A stretch of 64,000 nt of DNA from Secundilactobacillus angelensis (GTDB lineage: Bacteria; Bacillota; Bacilli; Lactobacillales; Lactobacillaceae). The position numbers and the translations under genes were made by a program. Of the stretch, positions 19,014 to 28,101 are shown piece by piece; position 1 is the first letter of the stretch; every line of letters starts with the position of its first letter. The stretch spans positions 1 to 64,000 of the forward strand of contig NZ_JAAXLJ010000005.1 in assembly GCF_012641075.1 (NCBI RefSeq). Direction: 5' to 3'. Under the pieces are notes generated by a model. The model was given only the letters and a program-made list of their open reading frames with translations, was not told the origin of the DNA and searched no databases.

Positions 19014-19639
19014 TGATTGCGATTATCGATTACGACACTGGTAATACTAGAAACGTCAAAAAAGCAATGGACTTTCTAGCCATTCCTAATACGCTGTCAG
19101 CTGATCCCGATGTGATTTCGTCAGCAGATGGTCTGATTCTTCCTGGAGTTGGTGCCTTTGGAAAAGCAGTTGAGGCTTTGAAAGTGCGCGGCCTGATTCC
19201 AGTTATTCAACAGGCTGCCAAGCAAGGGATGCCCATTTTAGGCATCTGCCTCGGCATGCAATTACTATTTGACCGGAGCTTTGAATTCGGTGAAACGGCA
19301 GGGTTAGGCTTAATCCCCGGCGAAGTGGTTGCAATTCCAGAAAATCTTGGCGTAAAGGTGCCTCACATGGGCTGGGATCAGAACCAAGTGACACGCGTAG
19401 ACCCAATCGCCAACGGCTTTGACCAGCAATCAACTTATTTTGTTCATTCCTATTATGTCAAAACCCGGGCGCAATACATCTTAGCTGAAAGTGATTACGG
19501 TGTTAAAATTCCCAGCATTGTACGTCATCAAAACGTGATTGGTATGCAATTTCATCCAGAAAAGAGTGGCCGGATCGGCTTGAATGGTCTAGCAGCATTT
19601 AAGGAGTTGGTACTTAATGGAAATTATTCCCGCAATTGA
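19013..19639 (+). CDS. hisH: imidazole glycerol phosphate synthase, glutaminase subunit
   Basis: The 208-residue class I glutamine amidotransferase supplies ammonia to HisF. The nucleophile Cys is in GICLGMQLLF, and the His-Glu pair is in MQFHPEKSG. LPGVGAFG near residue 45 forms the oxyanion region. The gene overlaps hisA by 23 nt, the longest overlap in the operon. Confidence 0.97.
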   Translation: MIAIIDYDTGNTRNVKKAMDFLAIPNTLSADPDVISSADGLILPGVGAFGKAVEALKVRGLIPVIQQAAKQGMPILGICLGMQLLFDRSFEFGETAGLGLIPGEVVAIPENLGVKVPHMGWDQNQVTRVDPIANGFDQQSTYFVHSYYVKTRAQYILAESDYGVKIPSIVRHQNVIGMQFHPEKSGRIGLNGLAAFKELVLNGNYSRN

Positions 19640-20345
19640 TTTAAGAAATCAGCAATCTGTTCGGCTTTATCAAGGGGACTTTGAACAAACCACACTGATT
19701 GCCCAAGACCCGCTTCAGCAGGCTAAACAGATTGAAACAGCTGGTTTGAAACGGCTTCATCTGGTTGATTTAGATGGTGCCAAAAGTGGCCGGCCAGTAA
19801 ACCGCGAACTGATCAAACGCATCTGTGCAGAAACTGATTTAAAAGTTGAAGTTGGCGGTGGTATTCGAACCTTAGCTCAAATCAATGGCTATCTCACCAG
19901 TGGTGTCTCCAGAGTCATTCTTGGTTCTGCTGCATTAACTGACCCACAGCTAGTTCAAGAGGCCGTTAATCAGTTTGGCAATGATCAAGTGGTAGTGGGG
20001 ATTGACGGTAAAGATGGCAAAGTCGCCATTTCCGGTTGGCTGGAAGAAAGTGATGTATCCATGAGTACCTTGATGACGTCCATGGTGGCGGTTGGGGTGG
20101 TTAACTTTGTGGTGACAGACATCACTAAGGACGGTACATTAAGCGGCCCCAACGTGAACCTCTTGGGAAAACTCCAGCAGGAATTTCCAACCACCAGATT
20201 GATCGCGTCTGGTGGCGTGACCACCGTTGCTGATTTACAGAGCTTGGCTGACGCGGGCATTAAATCTGCCATTGTCGGCCGGGCTATGGCAACCGGTGAT
20301 TTGCCATTGAAGACTTTAGCGGAGGTGTCCAGTCATGCTAGCTAA
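19617..20345 (+). CDS. hisA: phosphoribosylformimino-5-aminoimidazole carboxamide ribotide isomerase
   Basis: The 242-residue TIM barrel opens ProFAR to PRFAR. The catalytic Asp is in [10 protein letters not shown], and phosphate-binding loops are VGGGIRT and ASGGVTTV; the second Asp is in [11 protein letters not shown]. The start follows AAGGAG inside hisH. It overlaps hisF by 11 nt. The PriA function is not expected because trp genes are not seen here. Confidence 0.97.
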   Translation: MEIIPAIDLRNQQSVRLYQGDFEQTTLIAQDPLQQAKQIETAGLKRLHLVDLDGAKSGRPVNRELIKRICAETDLKVEVGGGIRTLAQINGYLTSGVSRVILGSAALTDPQLVQEAVNQFGNDQVVVGIDGKDGKVAISGWLEESDVSMSTLMTSMVAVGVVNFVVTDITKDGTLSGPNVNLLGKLQQEFPTTRLIASGGVTTVADLQSLADAGIKSAIVGRAMATGDLPLKTLAEVSSHAS

Positions 20346-21093
20346 GCGAATTATACCTTGTCTGGACGTGGATCATGGTCGCGTGAAGAAAGGCGTCAAC
20401 TTCGTTCATTTAACCGATGTTGGTGATCCCGTAGCAATTGCCGCTGCGTATGAGAAGCAAGGCGCGGATGAATTAGTTTTTCTGGATATTACGGCAACCA
20501 ACGAGAAGCGGCCAGCGATTGTGGATACCATCGAAAAAGTCGCCAGTCAAGTGTTTATGCCCCTAACAGTGGGTGGCGGGATTCATAGTGTCGCCGATAT
20601 GCAGCGACTGCTGAAAGCTGGGGCTGACAAAGTAGCGGTCAATTCTGCAGCGGTCCGCGACCCCAGCTTAATTTCTGAAGGCGCCGAAAAGTTTGGCGCC
20701 CAGTGTATCGTGTTAGCGATTGATAGTAAATGGGATGCAGAAAAACAACGCTATACCGTTTTCGTCAACGGTGGCCGAGAAGCCACTGATCTAGATGTCA
20801 TCGAATGGGCCAAGCAGGGTGTCAAAGCTGGCGCCGGTGAGCTGATGGTGACGAGTATGGACAAGGATGGGACCAGAAGTGGCTTTGATATTCCACTATA
20901 CCAAGCATTAACAGCGGCTGTGAATGTGCCGATTATCGCTTCAGGTGGCTGTGGCAAGATCGGCGATTTTAATGATATCTTTAATCAAACAGCTGTCGAT
21001 GCTGCCTTGGCTGCTTCTGTGTTTCACTTTGGTGAGTTCACGATTCCAGATGTCAAAGCGGCGTTGAAAAAGGATGGAGTGACAGTACGATGA
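20335..21093 (+). CDS. hisF: imidazole glycerol phosphate synthase, cyclase subunit
   Basis: The 252-residue TIM barrel uses ammonia from HisH to form imidazoleglycerol phosphate and AICAR. The catalytic Asp residues are in [14 protein letters not shown] and [18 protein letters not shown] and [11 protein letters not shown] bind phosphate. Paralogous to HisA, its upstream neighbour. The stop overlaps the hisI start. Confidence 0.98.
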   Translation: MLAKRIIPCLDVDHGRVKKGVNFVHLTDVGDPVAIAAAYEKQGADELVFLDITATNEKRPAIVDTIEKVASQVFMPLTVGGGIHSVADMQRLLKAGADKVAVNSAAVRDPSLISEGAEKFGAQCIVLAIDSKWDAEKQRYTVFVNGGREATDLDVIEWAKQGVKAGAGELMVTSMDKDGTRSGFDIPLYQALTAAVNVPIIASGGCGKIGDFNDIFNQTAVDAALAASVFHFGEFTIPDVKAALKKDGVTVR

Positions 21094-21431
21094 CGTTGAA
21101 ACCCAATTTCGATAAATACCCAGATGGGCTTGTTCCAACAATTGTAGTGGACGATAAGACCCAGCAAGTTTTGATGATGGCGTACATGAATGCGAAAAGC
21201 TATCAACTCAGTTTAGACAGTAAGCAAACCTGGTTTTGGTCACGCAGCCGTCAAGAACTTTGGCACAAAGGGGCAACCAGTGGCAATACCCAAGACATCG
21301 TGGCAATTCAGATTGATTGTGATGAGGACACGCTACTTGTGCGGGTAAATCCGGCTGGACCAGCCTGTCATACCGGGCATACTAGCTGTTTCTACCGTGA
21401 TATTGAACTTAATTCAGCAGGAGGAAAATAA
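21090..21431 (+). CDS. hisI: phosphoribosyl-AMP cyclohydrolase
   Basis: The 113-residue zinc enzyme opens the adenine ring of PR-AMP. Motifs are [34 protein letters not shown] and the zinc Cys residues in [13 protein letters not shown]. It is separate from HisE, unlike the fused HisIE of enterobacteria. Confidence 0.97.
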   Translation: MTLKPNFDKYPDGLVPTIVVDDKTQQVLMMAYMNAKSYQLSLDSKQTWFWSRSRQELWHKGATSGNTQDIVAIQIDCDEDTLLVRVNPAGPACHTGHTSCFYRDIELNSAGGK

Positions 21432-21432
21432 T

Positions 21433-21753
21433 ATGCAAGACTTAGACGAACTGTATCAATTAATTTTAGACCGTAAAAATAATCCTAAGGAAGGTTCGTA
21501 CACGGATTACCTGTTTACTAAGGGTCTAGATAAAATTCTCAAAAAGGTTGGCGAAGAATCCACGGAAGTCGTGGTCGCTGCTAAGAATGATAGTGATGAC
21601 GAATTTGTTTATGAAGTTGCCGATTTAGCTTATCACGTGCTGGTTCTTATGGTTGACCGCGGCATCAGCGTTGACCAGGTCAAAAAAGAATTAGCGCAAC
21701 GTGAAGGGTTAATGAGTAAGACCAAGGAACGTCGAGACATTAAAGATCTGTAG
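21433..21753 (+). CDS. hisE: phosphoribosyl-ATP pyrophosphatase
   Basis: The 106-residue MazG-like enzyme removes pyrophosphate from [25 protein letters not shown] and [11 protein letters not shown] carry the metal-binding Glu residues, and [15 protein letters not shown] completes the site. ATG 21433 follows AGGAGG; an upstream ATT start is unnecessary. Spaced 1 nt from hisI. Confidence 0.96.
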   Translation: MQDLDELYQLILDRKNNPKEGSYTDYLFTKGLDKILKKVGEESTEVVVAAKNDSDDEFVYEVADLAYHVLVLMVDRGISVDQVKKELAQREGLMSKTKERRDIKDL

Positions 21754-21763
21754 GAGGTAGCCA

Positions 21764-22840
21764 ATGCTGAAAGAGGCAATTAAAAAACTAAAGCCATATA
21801 TCCCTGAACAGACCATTGAAGAAATCAAACGAGAACAAGGGTTAACGAAATTGGTTCGGTTATCGGCCAACGAAAATGCCTGGGGGACGTCTCCTAAAGT
21901 TGCTCAAGCAATTTTAGACTGGGGTGTACAAGATGCCAACCGGTATCCGGATAGTGAGTTGACTGGTCTTCGAAACGCAATTGCACAAGGCCTCAAGGTT
22001 AAGCCTGAGACGTTAGTTTTTGGTGACGGCCTCGATGAAATTATTCAGTTGTTGTCCAGAACATTACTTTCACCAGCGGATGAAGTCGTGTTAACCCAGC
22101 CGACCTTTTCTGAATACGCCCTTCACGCGGAAATCGAAGGAGCCAAGCTTGTCAACGTTCCCGTTGATACAGATGGTCTGACTGATTTGAAAGAGATGCT
22201 TGCCGCAATTACTCCTGCAACCGCGATGGTTTGGTTATGCAATCCCAATAATCCAACGGGGACGTATGTTACTCACCAAGCAATTGCGACCTTTATGGAT
22301 CAGGTTCCTAAATCAGTGACAGTGGTGGTTGATGAGGCTTATATTGATTTTGTCACTGATGAAAAACAGGCCTCGGTAGTCGACTTATTGCAAAAGTTTG
22401 ATAATTTGGTGGTTTTACGGACGTTCTCCAAAGCATATGGATTGGCTAATTTTCGGGTGGGGTATGCCGTTGTGGCACCGCAGTTAGCCAAAATACTACA
22501 AACAGTCCGACTGCCTTACAACTTGAGTACTTTTGCTGAAATTGCTGCTGAGGCAGCGTATGCAGATCAATCTTTCGTTGCAGACGTGGTTGATGCCGTT
22601 GCCAAGGAGCGACATAAGTGGCTATCGTTTCTTCAGAAATTAAAGGTTCAGTATTATCCATCACAGGCTAACTTCATCTTTTTTAAGATCACGGATGCTG
22701 CAAAACTGAGTCAAGAATTACTCCAAAATGGCTATCTCGTTCGAACAGGCTTGGGACCTGACTGGTTACGCATTACCGTTGGTCAGCCCACGGATAACCA
22801 AGTTGTACAGAACTTGATTCGAGCTTTCATTGAACAATAA
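21764..22840 (+). CDS. hisC: histidinol-phosphate aminotransferase
   Basis: The 358-residue PLP enzyme (class II aminotransferase) transaminates imidazole acetol phosphate with glutamate. The PLP Lys is in RTFSKAYGLANFRVGY; LSANENAWG, NPNNPTGTY and VVDEAYIDF are typical. It is the last his gene; a strong terminator follows. The enzyme may also accept aromatic substrates, as in other Firmicutes. Confidence 0.96.
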   Translation: MLKEAIKKLKPYIPEQTIEEIKREQGLTKLVRLSANENAWGTSPKVAQAILDWGVQDANRYPDSELTGLRNAIAQGLKVKPETLVFGDGLDEIIQLLSRTLLSPADEVVLTQPTFSEYALHAEIEGAKLVNVPVDTDGLTDLKEMLAAITPATAMVWLCNPNNPTGTYVTHQAIATFMDQVPKSVTVVVDEAYIDFVTDEKQASVVDLLQKFDNLVVLRTFSKAYGLANFRVGYAVVAPQLAKILQTVRLPYNLSTFAEIAAEAAYADQSFVADVVDAVAKERHKWLSFLQKLKVQYYPSQANFIFFKITDAAKLSQELLQNGYLVRTGLGPDWLRITVGQPTDNQVVQNLIRAFIEQ

Positions 22841-22848
22841 TAATTATA

Positions 22849-22898
22849 AAAAAAGTGCTACTGAGTTCGAAAAATATCGAATTTAGTAACACTTTTTG
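22849..22898 (+). terminator. his operon terminator
   Basis: AAAAAGTGCTACTGAGTTCGA pairs in large part with TCGAATTTAGTAACACTTTTT across AAAATA. Confidence 0.9.
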
Positions 22899-23009
22899 GT
22901 TGTTATCACACCTATGATATTGTTAGAATAAACATGGAGTTTTATAAATCAATTCATTCATGGTCAAATAAATGTGAAAAATAGTGAAAACGGTTAGGAG
23001 GAACGAAGC

Positions 23010-23879
23010 ATGGCACAGACTGCGTATATCTCGTTGTCTTGCCTACCATTACCGACTTTCATTGAAGGCCGCCATCTTGAGCTTAAACCTGATGGTAGGA
23101 AAACTAACCAAGTGCACTTAGAATACTTTGTGTTCGCTTTTGTACGTGTCGGACACCTGACGATGGTTCATGATGGTGTGGAGCAGCAAATTAATCAGGG
23201 AGAAGTATTTATTATGACCCCGGGATACCATAAATATACCTGGTGGGCAGATGAGGATAAGGTCGAGCTAGACTGGATTTACGCCTATGTTGCCGGAGAT
23301 TGGCACGTTCAATTATCGCTGACTCCGGCGCAAAATTCGATGAAATCGCTGATGCTTCATCCAGAAGTCCCTGTCCAAACACTATTTTTAAAGCAATTCA
23401 GATCAATCGAAGAGCCTGAAGTTGTTTATCCGATGGTTGATCAATTGGTGTCTAAGGAATTAAACTGCGATTCCAAACAATTTTTTGAAGCGCAAGGGAT
23501 TTTTATTAAATTAATCTCGTGGATGCAGATTCAGGATAATGCGAAAAATGAAGTTACTCAGATGTCGTTAACCATTCAAAAATACCTCAAGAAAAACTTT
23601 AGTAAGAAGATTACTGCTGCCACGTTAAGTAAACACTTTAATCTTCGGCCAAACTATATCGTGCGAGTATTACGGCAAACGATTGGACTCACCCCAGCGG
23701 AATTTTTGATGCAGTATCGGATGGAAGAAGCAACTCAGTGGCTGTTGAATACGGAAGCTTCCGTGGAAGATATTGCTCTGAACGTTGGTTTTCAAAACAT
23801 CTATTATTTTTCAACCTCGTTTAAAAAATATACTGGAGTTTCACCAACGCAGTACAGACAAGATGCAGAAGATTCTTAA
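23010..23879 (+). CDS. AraC-family transcriptional regulator
   Basis: The 289-residue protein has an N-terminal cupin-like sensing domain (LTMVHDGVEQQINQGEVFI and TPGYHKYTWWA) and a C-terminal pair of helix-turn-helix motifs at about residues 190-285: ITAATLSKHFNLRPNYIVRV and VEDIALNVGFQNIYYFSTSF, ending KKYTGVSPTQYR. This is the layout of sugar-responsive activators. The EIIC-type gene 200 bp downstream on the same strand is a plausible target, but a terminator lies between them. AGGAGG precedes the ATG. Confidence 0.9.
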   Translation: MAQTAYISLSCLPLPTFIEGRHLELKPDGRKTNQVHLEYFVFAFVRVGHLTMVHDGVEQQINQGEVFIMTPGYHKYTWWADEDKVELDWIYAYVAGDWHVQLSLTPAQNSMKSLMLHPEVPVQTLFLKQFRSIEEPEVVYPMVDQLVSKELNCDSKQFFEAQGIFIKLISWMQIQDNAKNEVTQMSLTIQKYLKKNFSKKITAATLSKHFNLRPNYIVRVLRQTIGLTPAEFLMQYRMEEATQWLLNTEASVEDIALNVGFQNIYYFSTSFKKYTGVSPTQYRQDAEDS

Positions 23880-23907
23880 AAATCGACTATCAGAAATTAG
23901 AGAAAAG

Positions 23908-23943
23908 GGCAGCTATCCAAGAAATTTGGGTAGCTGCCTTATT
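23908..23943 (+). terminator. intrinsic terminator after the AraC-type gene
   Basis: GGCAGCTATCC and GGGTAGCTGCC form an 11-bp stem with one wobble; TTATT follows. Confidence 0.8.
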
Positions 23944-23990
23944 AATTTAGATTAAATGAGAATTAAATTAAAATTTACTGTGAAAAAGTA

Positions 23991-24019
23991 TTGACATGAT
24001 TTCAAGTTGATGGTTTAAT
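23991..24019 (+). promoter_or_regulatory. promoter of the EIIC-type gene
   Basis: TTGACA (23991-23996), 17-nt spacer, TTTAAT (24014-24019). Confidence 0.7.
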
Positions 24020-24094
24020 AACAGCATAAACATTTTAATCATTTTCTCATTTTATCACATAATTCTCACAAAGAGGCAAAGAGAGGTCTTACAT

Positions 24095-25189
24095 ATGGAA
24101 AGTACACAAGCAGCACAAACTGACACTGAGAAAATGTCAGTCATGGATTATGTTTATAAGGTTTCGGCAGGTGTTTCAAATGCCGTCCTGGTCATGTTAG
24201 GGATTGGACTGTTAACCCAATCAATCGCTAACTTCGTTCACTGGCAAGCGCTTTTCCAAGTTGGTTCCATCGCACAATGGTTACTGGCACCCGCGTTCGG
24301 TGCCGCAATTGCCTCACAAATGAAAGTTAATACTTTGGTATTATTCAGTGCTATGATTTCTTCGACAGTTGGTGCAAATGCAGTTTACTTCACTGGAACT
24401 GCAATGCACGCCGCAACTGCGACGGGTAACAAGATGGTTGAAGCAGCTCAATCAGGGATCTTCACCACTGGGCAACCAATCAGTGCCGTTGCAGCTGGTT
24501 TAGTCGCTGTCCTAGTTGGTAAGTATCTTACTGGTAAGACACCGCTAGACATGATGTTGGTGCCATTAGCGGCTACCCTAGTGGGTTCGATTGCAGGACT
24601 TGGCTTGGCAAGTGTTACGACGCCAGCTTTGAACTGGATGAGTGCTTTCATCGCTCAATCAATGCAAGTTAACCCAGTTGTTGGTTCAGTATGTGTTTCC
24701 CTTGCTTGGTCATTATTCTTGATGACGCCTGCATCATCTGCAGCGCTATCAGTTGCCGTTATGCTCTCACCATTAGCTGCCGGTGCTGCACTAGTTGGTA
24801 CCACTGCACAATTTGTTGGTTTCACTGCCATCTCATGGCGTCAAAACAAGATCGGTGCTAACATCGCTCAAGGAATCATCACACCCAAGGTTCAATTCCC
24901 TAACCTGTTGAAGAATCCTCGACTAGCAATTCCATCATTTATTGCTGCTGGGGTATGTGCACCACTAGCTACCGTGTTCTTCGGTTTTAAAGTTTCATAT
25001 ACCCTTGGTGGCTTGGGATTAAACTCTTTGATTGCACCAATCAACTTGGCTTCAAGCAGTATGCCAATGTTTATTGCCTACATGGTAATGGCAGTGTTGG
25101 CACCAGCAGTCATCTCATTGTTTGTCTACCGTTTGCTTCTCACCTTTGATTGGGTTAAGAGTGAACAGCTGCACTTGGAAATTGTTTAG
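24095..25189 (+). CDS. PTS_EIIC_2 / PfoR-type membrane protein
   Basis: The 364-residue protein has about nine to ten hydrophobic segments and many Ala/Gly-rich helices. It resembles the PTS EIIC-like family typified by PfoR (LLAPAFGAAIASQM, TPLDMMLVPLAATLVG, MTPASSAALSVAVMLSPLAAGAALVG). No EIIA or EIIB gene is adjacent, so PTS-driven transport is unproven; the substrate is unknown. It has its own promoter and follows an AraC regulator. GAGAGG precedes the ATG. Confidence 0.8.
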   Translation: MESTQAAQTDTEKMSVMDYVYKVSAGVSNAVLVMLGIGLLTQSIANFVHWQALFQVGSIAQWLLAPAFGAAIASQMKVNTLVLFSAMISSTVGANAVYFTGTAMHAATATGNKMVEAAQSGIFTTGQPISAVAAGLVAVLVGKYLTGKTPLDMMLVPLAATLVGSIAGLGLASVTTPALNWMSAFIAQSMQVNPVVGSVCVSLAWSLFLMTPASSAALSVAVMLSPLAAGAALVGTTAQFVGFTAISWRQNKIGANIAQGIITPKVQFPNLLKNPRLAIPSFIAAGVCAPLATVFFGFKVSYTLGGLGLNSLIAPINLASSSMPMFIAYMVMAVLAPAVISLFVYRLLLTFDWVKSEQLHLEIV

Positions 25190-25209
25190 TTTAATTTAAG
25201 TCAAATATT

Positions 25210-25241
25210 AAGACCGCATGACGATGCCATGCGGTCTTTTA
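25210..25241. terminator. terminator between the convergent EIIC-type and dedA genes
   Basis: AAGACCGCATG and CATGCGGTCTT form an 11-bp perfect stem with T and A runs either side. Confidence 0.9.
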
Positions 25242-25853
25242 GTGATTTCGTTTCTTATAGTAATAACGACCAATCAGCAGCGCAATTAGAATTGTCACGC
25301 CTACTAGTATAATGGTTGAAGCCTCTTCGAACCAGCCCATCACGACCTGCCAATGCGTGCCTGCCAAGCAGCCTGCGTTAATCAGTACTGTATTCCAAAG
25401 CAGCGTTCCTAATGTTGACAGGCCAACAAACGACCAAAAAGGAAATTCTGCCATGCCAGCGGGAATAGAGATTAAGCTTCGAACTACTGGAACAAAACGA
25501 CCATAAAAAATGGCAATGGTACCACGTTGGTTAAAGAAGTCACCAGCTCGTTTAATGTCGGTTTGTTTTAGGCGAAGTAAGCGACCGGTACGAGTATTGA
25601 CAAACTTACTGAGTCGGTCCACTGAAACTAACCGGCCAATGCCGTAAAGGATAACTGCACCCAGAATTGAACCAACCGTTGCAGCCACAATCGATCCCCA
25701 AACAGTGAGACTTGAGGTGAGTGTCAAAAATCCGGTAAAGGTAAGAATGACCTCTGAAGGAATCGGCGGGAAAATATTTTCTAAAGCAATCAAGAATACA
25801 ATTGCCAGATAACCATACTGATCGATGAGAGTCATGATCGTTTGCGTGTTCAT
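25239..25853 (-). CDS. DedA family membrane protein
   Basis: The 204-residue inner-membrane protein has the SNARE-associated/VTT fold. Typical parts are ENIFPPIPSEVILTFTGFL, GAVILYGIGRL, and FYGRFVPVVRSLISIPAG with its conserved Arg residues. Recent work on other bacteria links DedA proteins to recycling of lipid carriers such as undecaprenyl phosphate. The exact role here is inferred. AAGGAG precedes the ATG. Confidence 0.93.
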   Translation of the reverse strand: MNTQTIMTLIDQYGYLAIVFLIALENIFPPIPSEVILTFTGFLTLTSSLTVWGSIVAATVGSILGAVILYGIGRLVSVDRLSKFVNTRTGRLLRLKQTDIKRAGDFFNQRGTIAIFYGRFVPVVRSLISIPAGMAEFPFWSFVGLSTLGTLLWNTVLINAGCLAGTHWQVVMGWFEEASTIILVGVTILIALLIGRYYYKKRNH

Positions 25854-26074
25854 AGGCGCTCCTTATAGCGTAGTAAAAGAATTTCTTTAAGTGTATCGAA
25901 GTTTTAGTGCTTCAGTCAAACGACAGCAACGTGACTTAGAGATTCTTAAGAATTGAAGTATTGGGTGAAGCCTGAGGGATGGATGACGAAATTGCCCCCG
26001 TTTTAAAACGTTGCATTTAGCGTTGTTTGGCGCTACGCTAGTACTTAAAAAAACTTTTTAGATAGGAGTCAACA
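25854..26074. other. intergenic, no gene seen
   Basis: Holds the divergent start regions of dedA and the orphan EIIA gene. I could not place a promoter with confidence. Confidence 0.3.
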
Positions 26075-26395
26075 ATGACCGATGACGAGCAACACGTTTC
26101 AATGCAGTTGATTTTGATTGCAAGTGACGTCAAGAAATTGGCTTTTGAGGGCATCAAATTGGCCAAACTCGGAAAGATTTCTGAAGCACAAGGTAAATTT
26201 GAGGCTGCACAGCAGCGGTTGGGTGAAGGACATCAAGCCCAAAGTAAGTATATTAGTGAACGGGTAAATTCCGATGATGGGCCATCTTTGCTAATGGTTC
26301 ACGCGCAGGATCATTTAAGTATGGCAATGACGACGATTGAACTTGGACAAGAACTGGTTGCCATTTACGCACAGGTACAGCAACTCAAACGTTAA
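26075..26395 (+). CDS. orphan PTS EIIA, lactose/cellobiose type
   Basis: The 106-residue helical protein matches the trimeric EIIA-Lac/Chb family, which relays phosphate from HPr to an EIIB. The phosphorylated His is His76 in LLMVHAQDHLSMA, with the family's second His at 80. No EIIB or EIIC of the lactose family is adjacent, so it must serve a permease elsewhere or have a regulatory role. TAGGAG precedes the ATG. Confidence 0.9.
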   Translation: MTDDEQHVSMQLILIASDVKKLAFEGIKLAKLGKISEAQGKFEAAQQRLGEGHQAQSKYISERVNSDDGPSLLMVHAQDHLSMAMTTIELGQELVAIYAQVQQLKR

Positions 26396-26512
26396 TATCC
26401 GAACTTTATTGCATATTATATTTATAATGTTCATTATTTGTTTGAATAGGTAGTTGCAACATGATAATATAAAGTTATTGATTATATAAAACCGAATGAG
26501 GGGTAATGGCAC

Positions 26513-27811
26513 TTGGACACTGTTAAAAACAATCGCTCCGTTGTTAAAAATTTAATTTTAGGCTTTCAGCATTTATTGGCCATGTATTCTGGTGATATTT
26601 TAGTTCCGTTACTCGTTGGTGGCGCGTTGCATTTTACCGCTGCTCAGATGACTTATTTAGTTTCGATGGATATTTTTATGTGTGGGATTGCCACTTTGCT
26701 GCAACTAAAGCGAACGGCAATCACAGGGATTGGCTTGCCAGTTGTTCTCGGGTGTGCGGTGGAATACGTCGCACCACTTCAAAGTATTGGTAACCATTTT
26801 GGTTGGACTTATATGTATGGTGGAATTATCACCGCCGGATTGTTTATCATTTTGGTTGCCGGACCATTTGCTAGTTTGAGACGCTTCTTTCCGCCAGTGG
26901 TAACAGGCTCACTCATCACACTAATCGGCTTTACGCTGATTCCCGTAGCGTTTCAAAACCTTGGTGGTGGAGATGCAACCGCTAAAAGTTTCGGCTCACC
27001 GATGAACTTGACGTTAGGATTTACCACTGCATTAGTGATTATTGTCATTAATATTTGGGGTCGCGGTTTCATCAAACAGATTGCAATCTTGATTGGCATT
27101 TTAGTTGGTACGCTCTTAGCGATTGCACTTGGGCGAGTTGGTTTTGCGCCTGTCAGTGCAGCTCACTGGCTGCAATTACCGCAGCCATTTTACTTTGGCG
27201 TTCCCCGTTTCGAGTGGTCGTCGATTGCAACGATGATTTTGGCCGCCGTAACTTGTATGATTGAATCGACTGGGGTGTACTTTGCCCTAGCTGAAATTAC
27301 AGGACGTGACTTGAACACTAAAGATCTCAAGCATGGTTATCGTTCTGAAGGGTTGGCAGCTATTCTGGGTGGTATCTTTAACACCTTTCCCTATTCAACT
27401 TTTTCACAAAACGTTGGGATCGTTCAATTATCAGGAATCAAAACCCTACGGCCAGTTTATTATTCAGCCTTTCTGTTGATTTTCTTGGGTTTAATCCCCA
27501 AGTTTGGCGCAATTGCGACTTTGATTCCGGCCTCCGTTCTGGGTGGCGCTATGCTGATTATGTTTGGAATGGTGGGTGCCCAAGGAGTTAAGATGCTGAT
27601 GAAAGTTGAACTCAATAATCGTAATTTACTGATTATTGCTGTTTCAGTGGGTCTTGGCCTTGGTGTTACCACCCAGCCGCAATTGTTCCAGTTTTTGCCC
27701 GCAGAAGCGCAAACTATTCTTAGCAACGGAATGGTTGTCGGCAGTTTTACAGCTGTGATTTTGAACGTGTTACTTAACAATACGTCGTTGCAGCATAAAA
27801 TCGAAGACTAA
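26513..27811 (+). CDS. NCS2 family purine permease (xanthine/uracil type)
   Basis: The 432-residue transporter has about 14 hydrophobic segments. GFQHLLAMYSGDILVPLLVG at the N-terminus and the NAT signature around FSQNVGIVQLSG place it in the nucleobase-ascorbate family, xanthine branch. Substrates are likely purine bases taken up with protons. The start is TTG 26513 after GAGGGG; the nearby ATG leads to an early stop. I see no purine riboswitch upstream. Confidence 0.88.
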   Translation: MDTVKNNRSVVKNLILGFQHLLAMYSGDILVPLLVGGALHFTAAQMTYLVSMDIFMCGIATLLQLKRTAITGIGLPVVLGCAVEYVAPLQSIGNHFGWTYMYGGIITAGLFIILVAGPFASLRRFFPPVVTGSLITLIGFTLIPVAFQNLGGGDATAKSFGSPMNLTLGFTTALVIIVINIWGRGFIKQIAILIGILVGTLLAIALGRVGFAPVSAAHWLQLPQPFYFGVPRFEWSSIATMILAAVTCMIESTGVYFALAEITGRDLNTKDLKHGYRSEGLAAILGGIFNTFPYSTFSQNVGIVQLSGIKTLRPVYYSAFLLIFLGLIPKFGAIATLIPASVLGGAMLIMFGMVGAQGVKMLMKVELNNRNLLIIAVSVGLGLGVTTQPQLFQFLPAEAQTILSNGMVVGSFTAVILNVLLNNTSLQHKIED

Positions 27812-27915
27812 TTCGGGATACGTGTTTAGAAAAAGGCGCATCGTCGCATAAAAACGTTATTGATGACCAGTCAAGTCAACCATTCTCATTGAATTCTAAT
27901 TGAACGTCATGACAA

Positions 27916-28020
27916 AATCCGCTACTATAAAGTTGCTAAACACTTGTTGGCATACGATTTCGCCGTCGTGTGCTAAAGGGGAACCGCAATGACGTGAGTT
28001 GTTGCGGTCCCCTTTTATTT
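27916..28020 (+). ncRNA. candidate small RNA with its own promoter and terminator
   Basis: TTGAAC, a 17-nt spacer and TACTAT form a promoter-like pair near 27900-27930. About 20 nt on, GCATACGA and TCGTGTGC form a perfect 8-bp stem. Next comes a strong terminator, GGGGAACCGCAA with TTGCGGTCCCC and TTTTATTTT, ending near 28020. No open frame fits. It could instead be a distant terminator for the permease gene or a leader of the next gene. Confidence 0.4.
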
Positions 28021-28101
28021 TAAGCTCATTCGTTGCATTTTCACTGAAATTTCAATATGATTACGGCATCTTAAACGAAGTTGAAGTTAGGGGGTAACGT
28101 G

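Noticed and set aside
26396-26512. Purine riboswitch before the NCS2 permease
   Set aside because: The conserved three-way junction sequence and loop pairs are not present.
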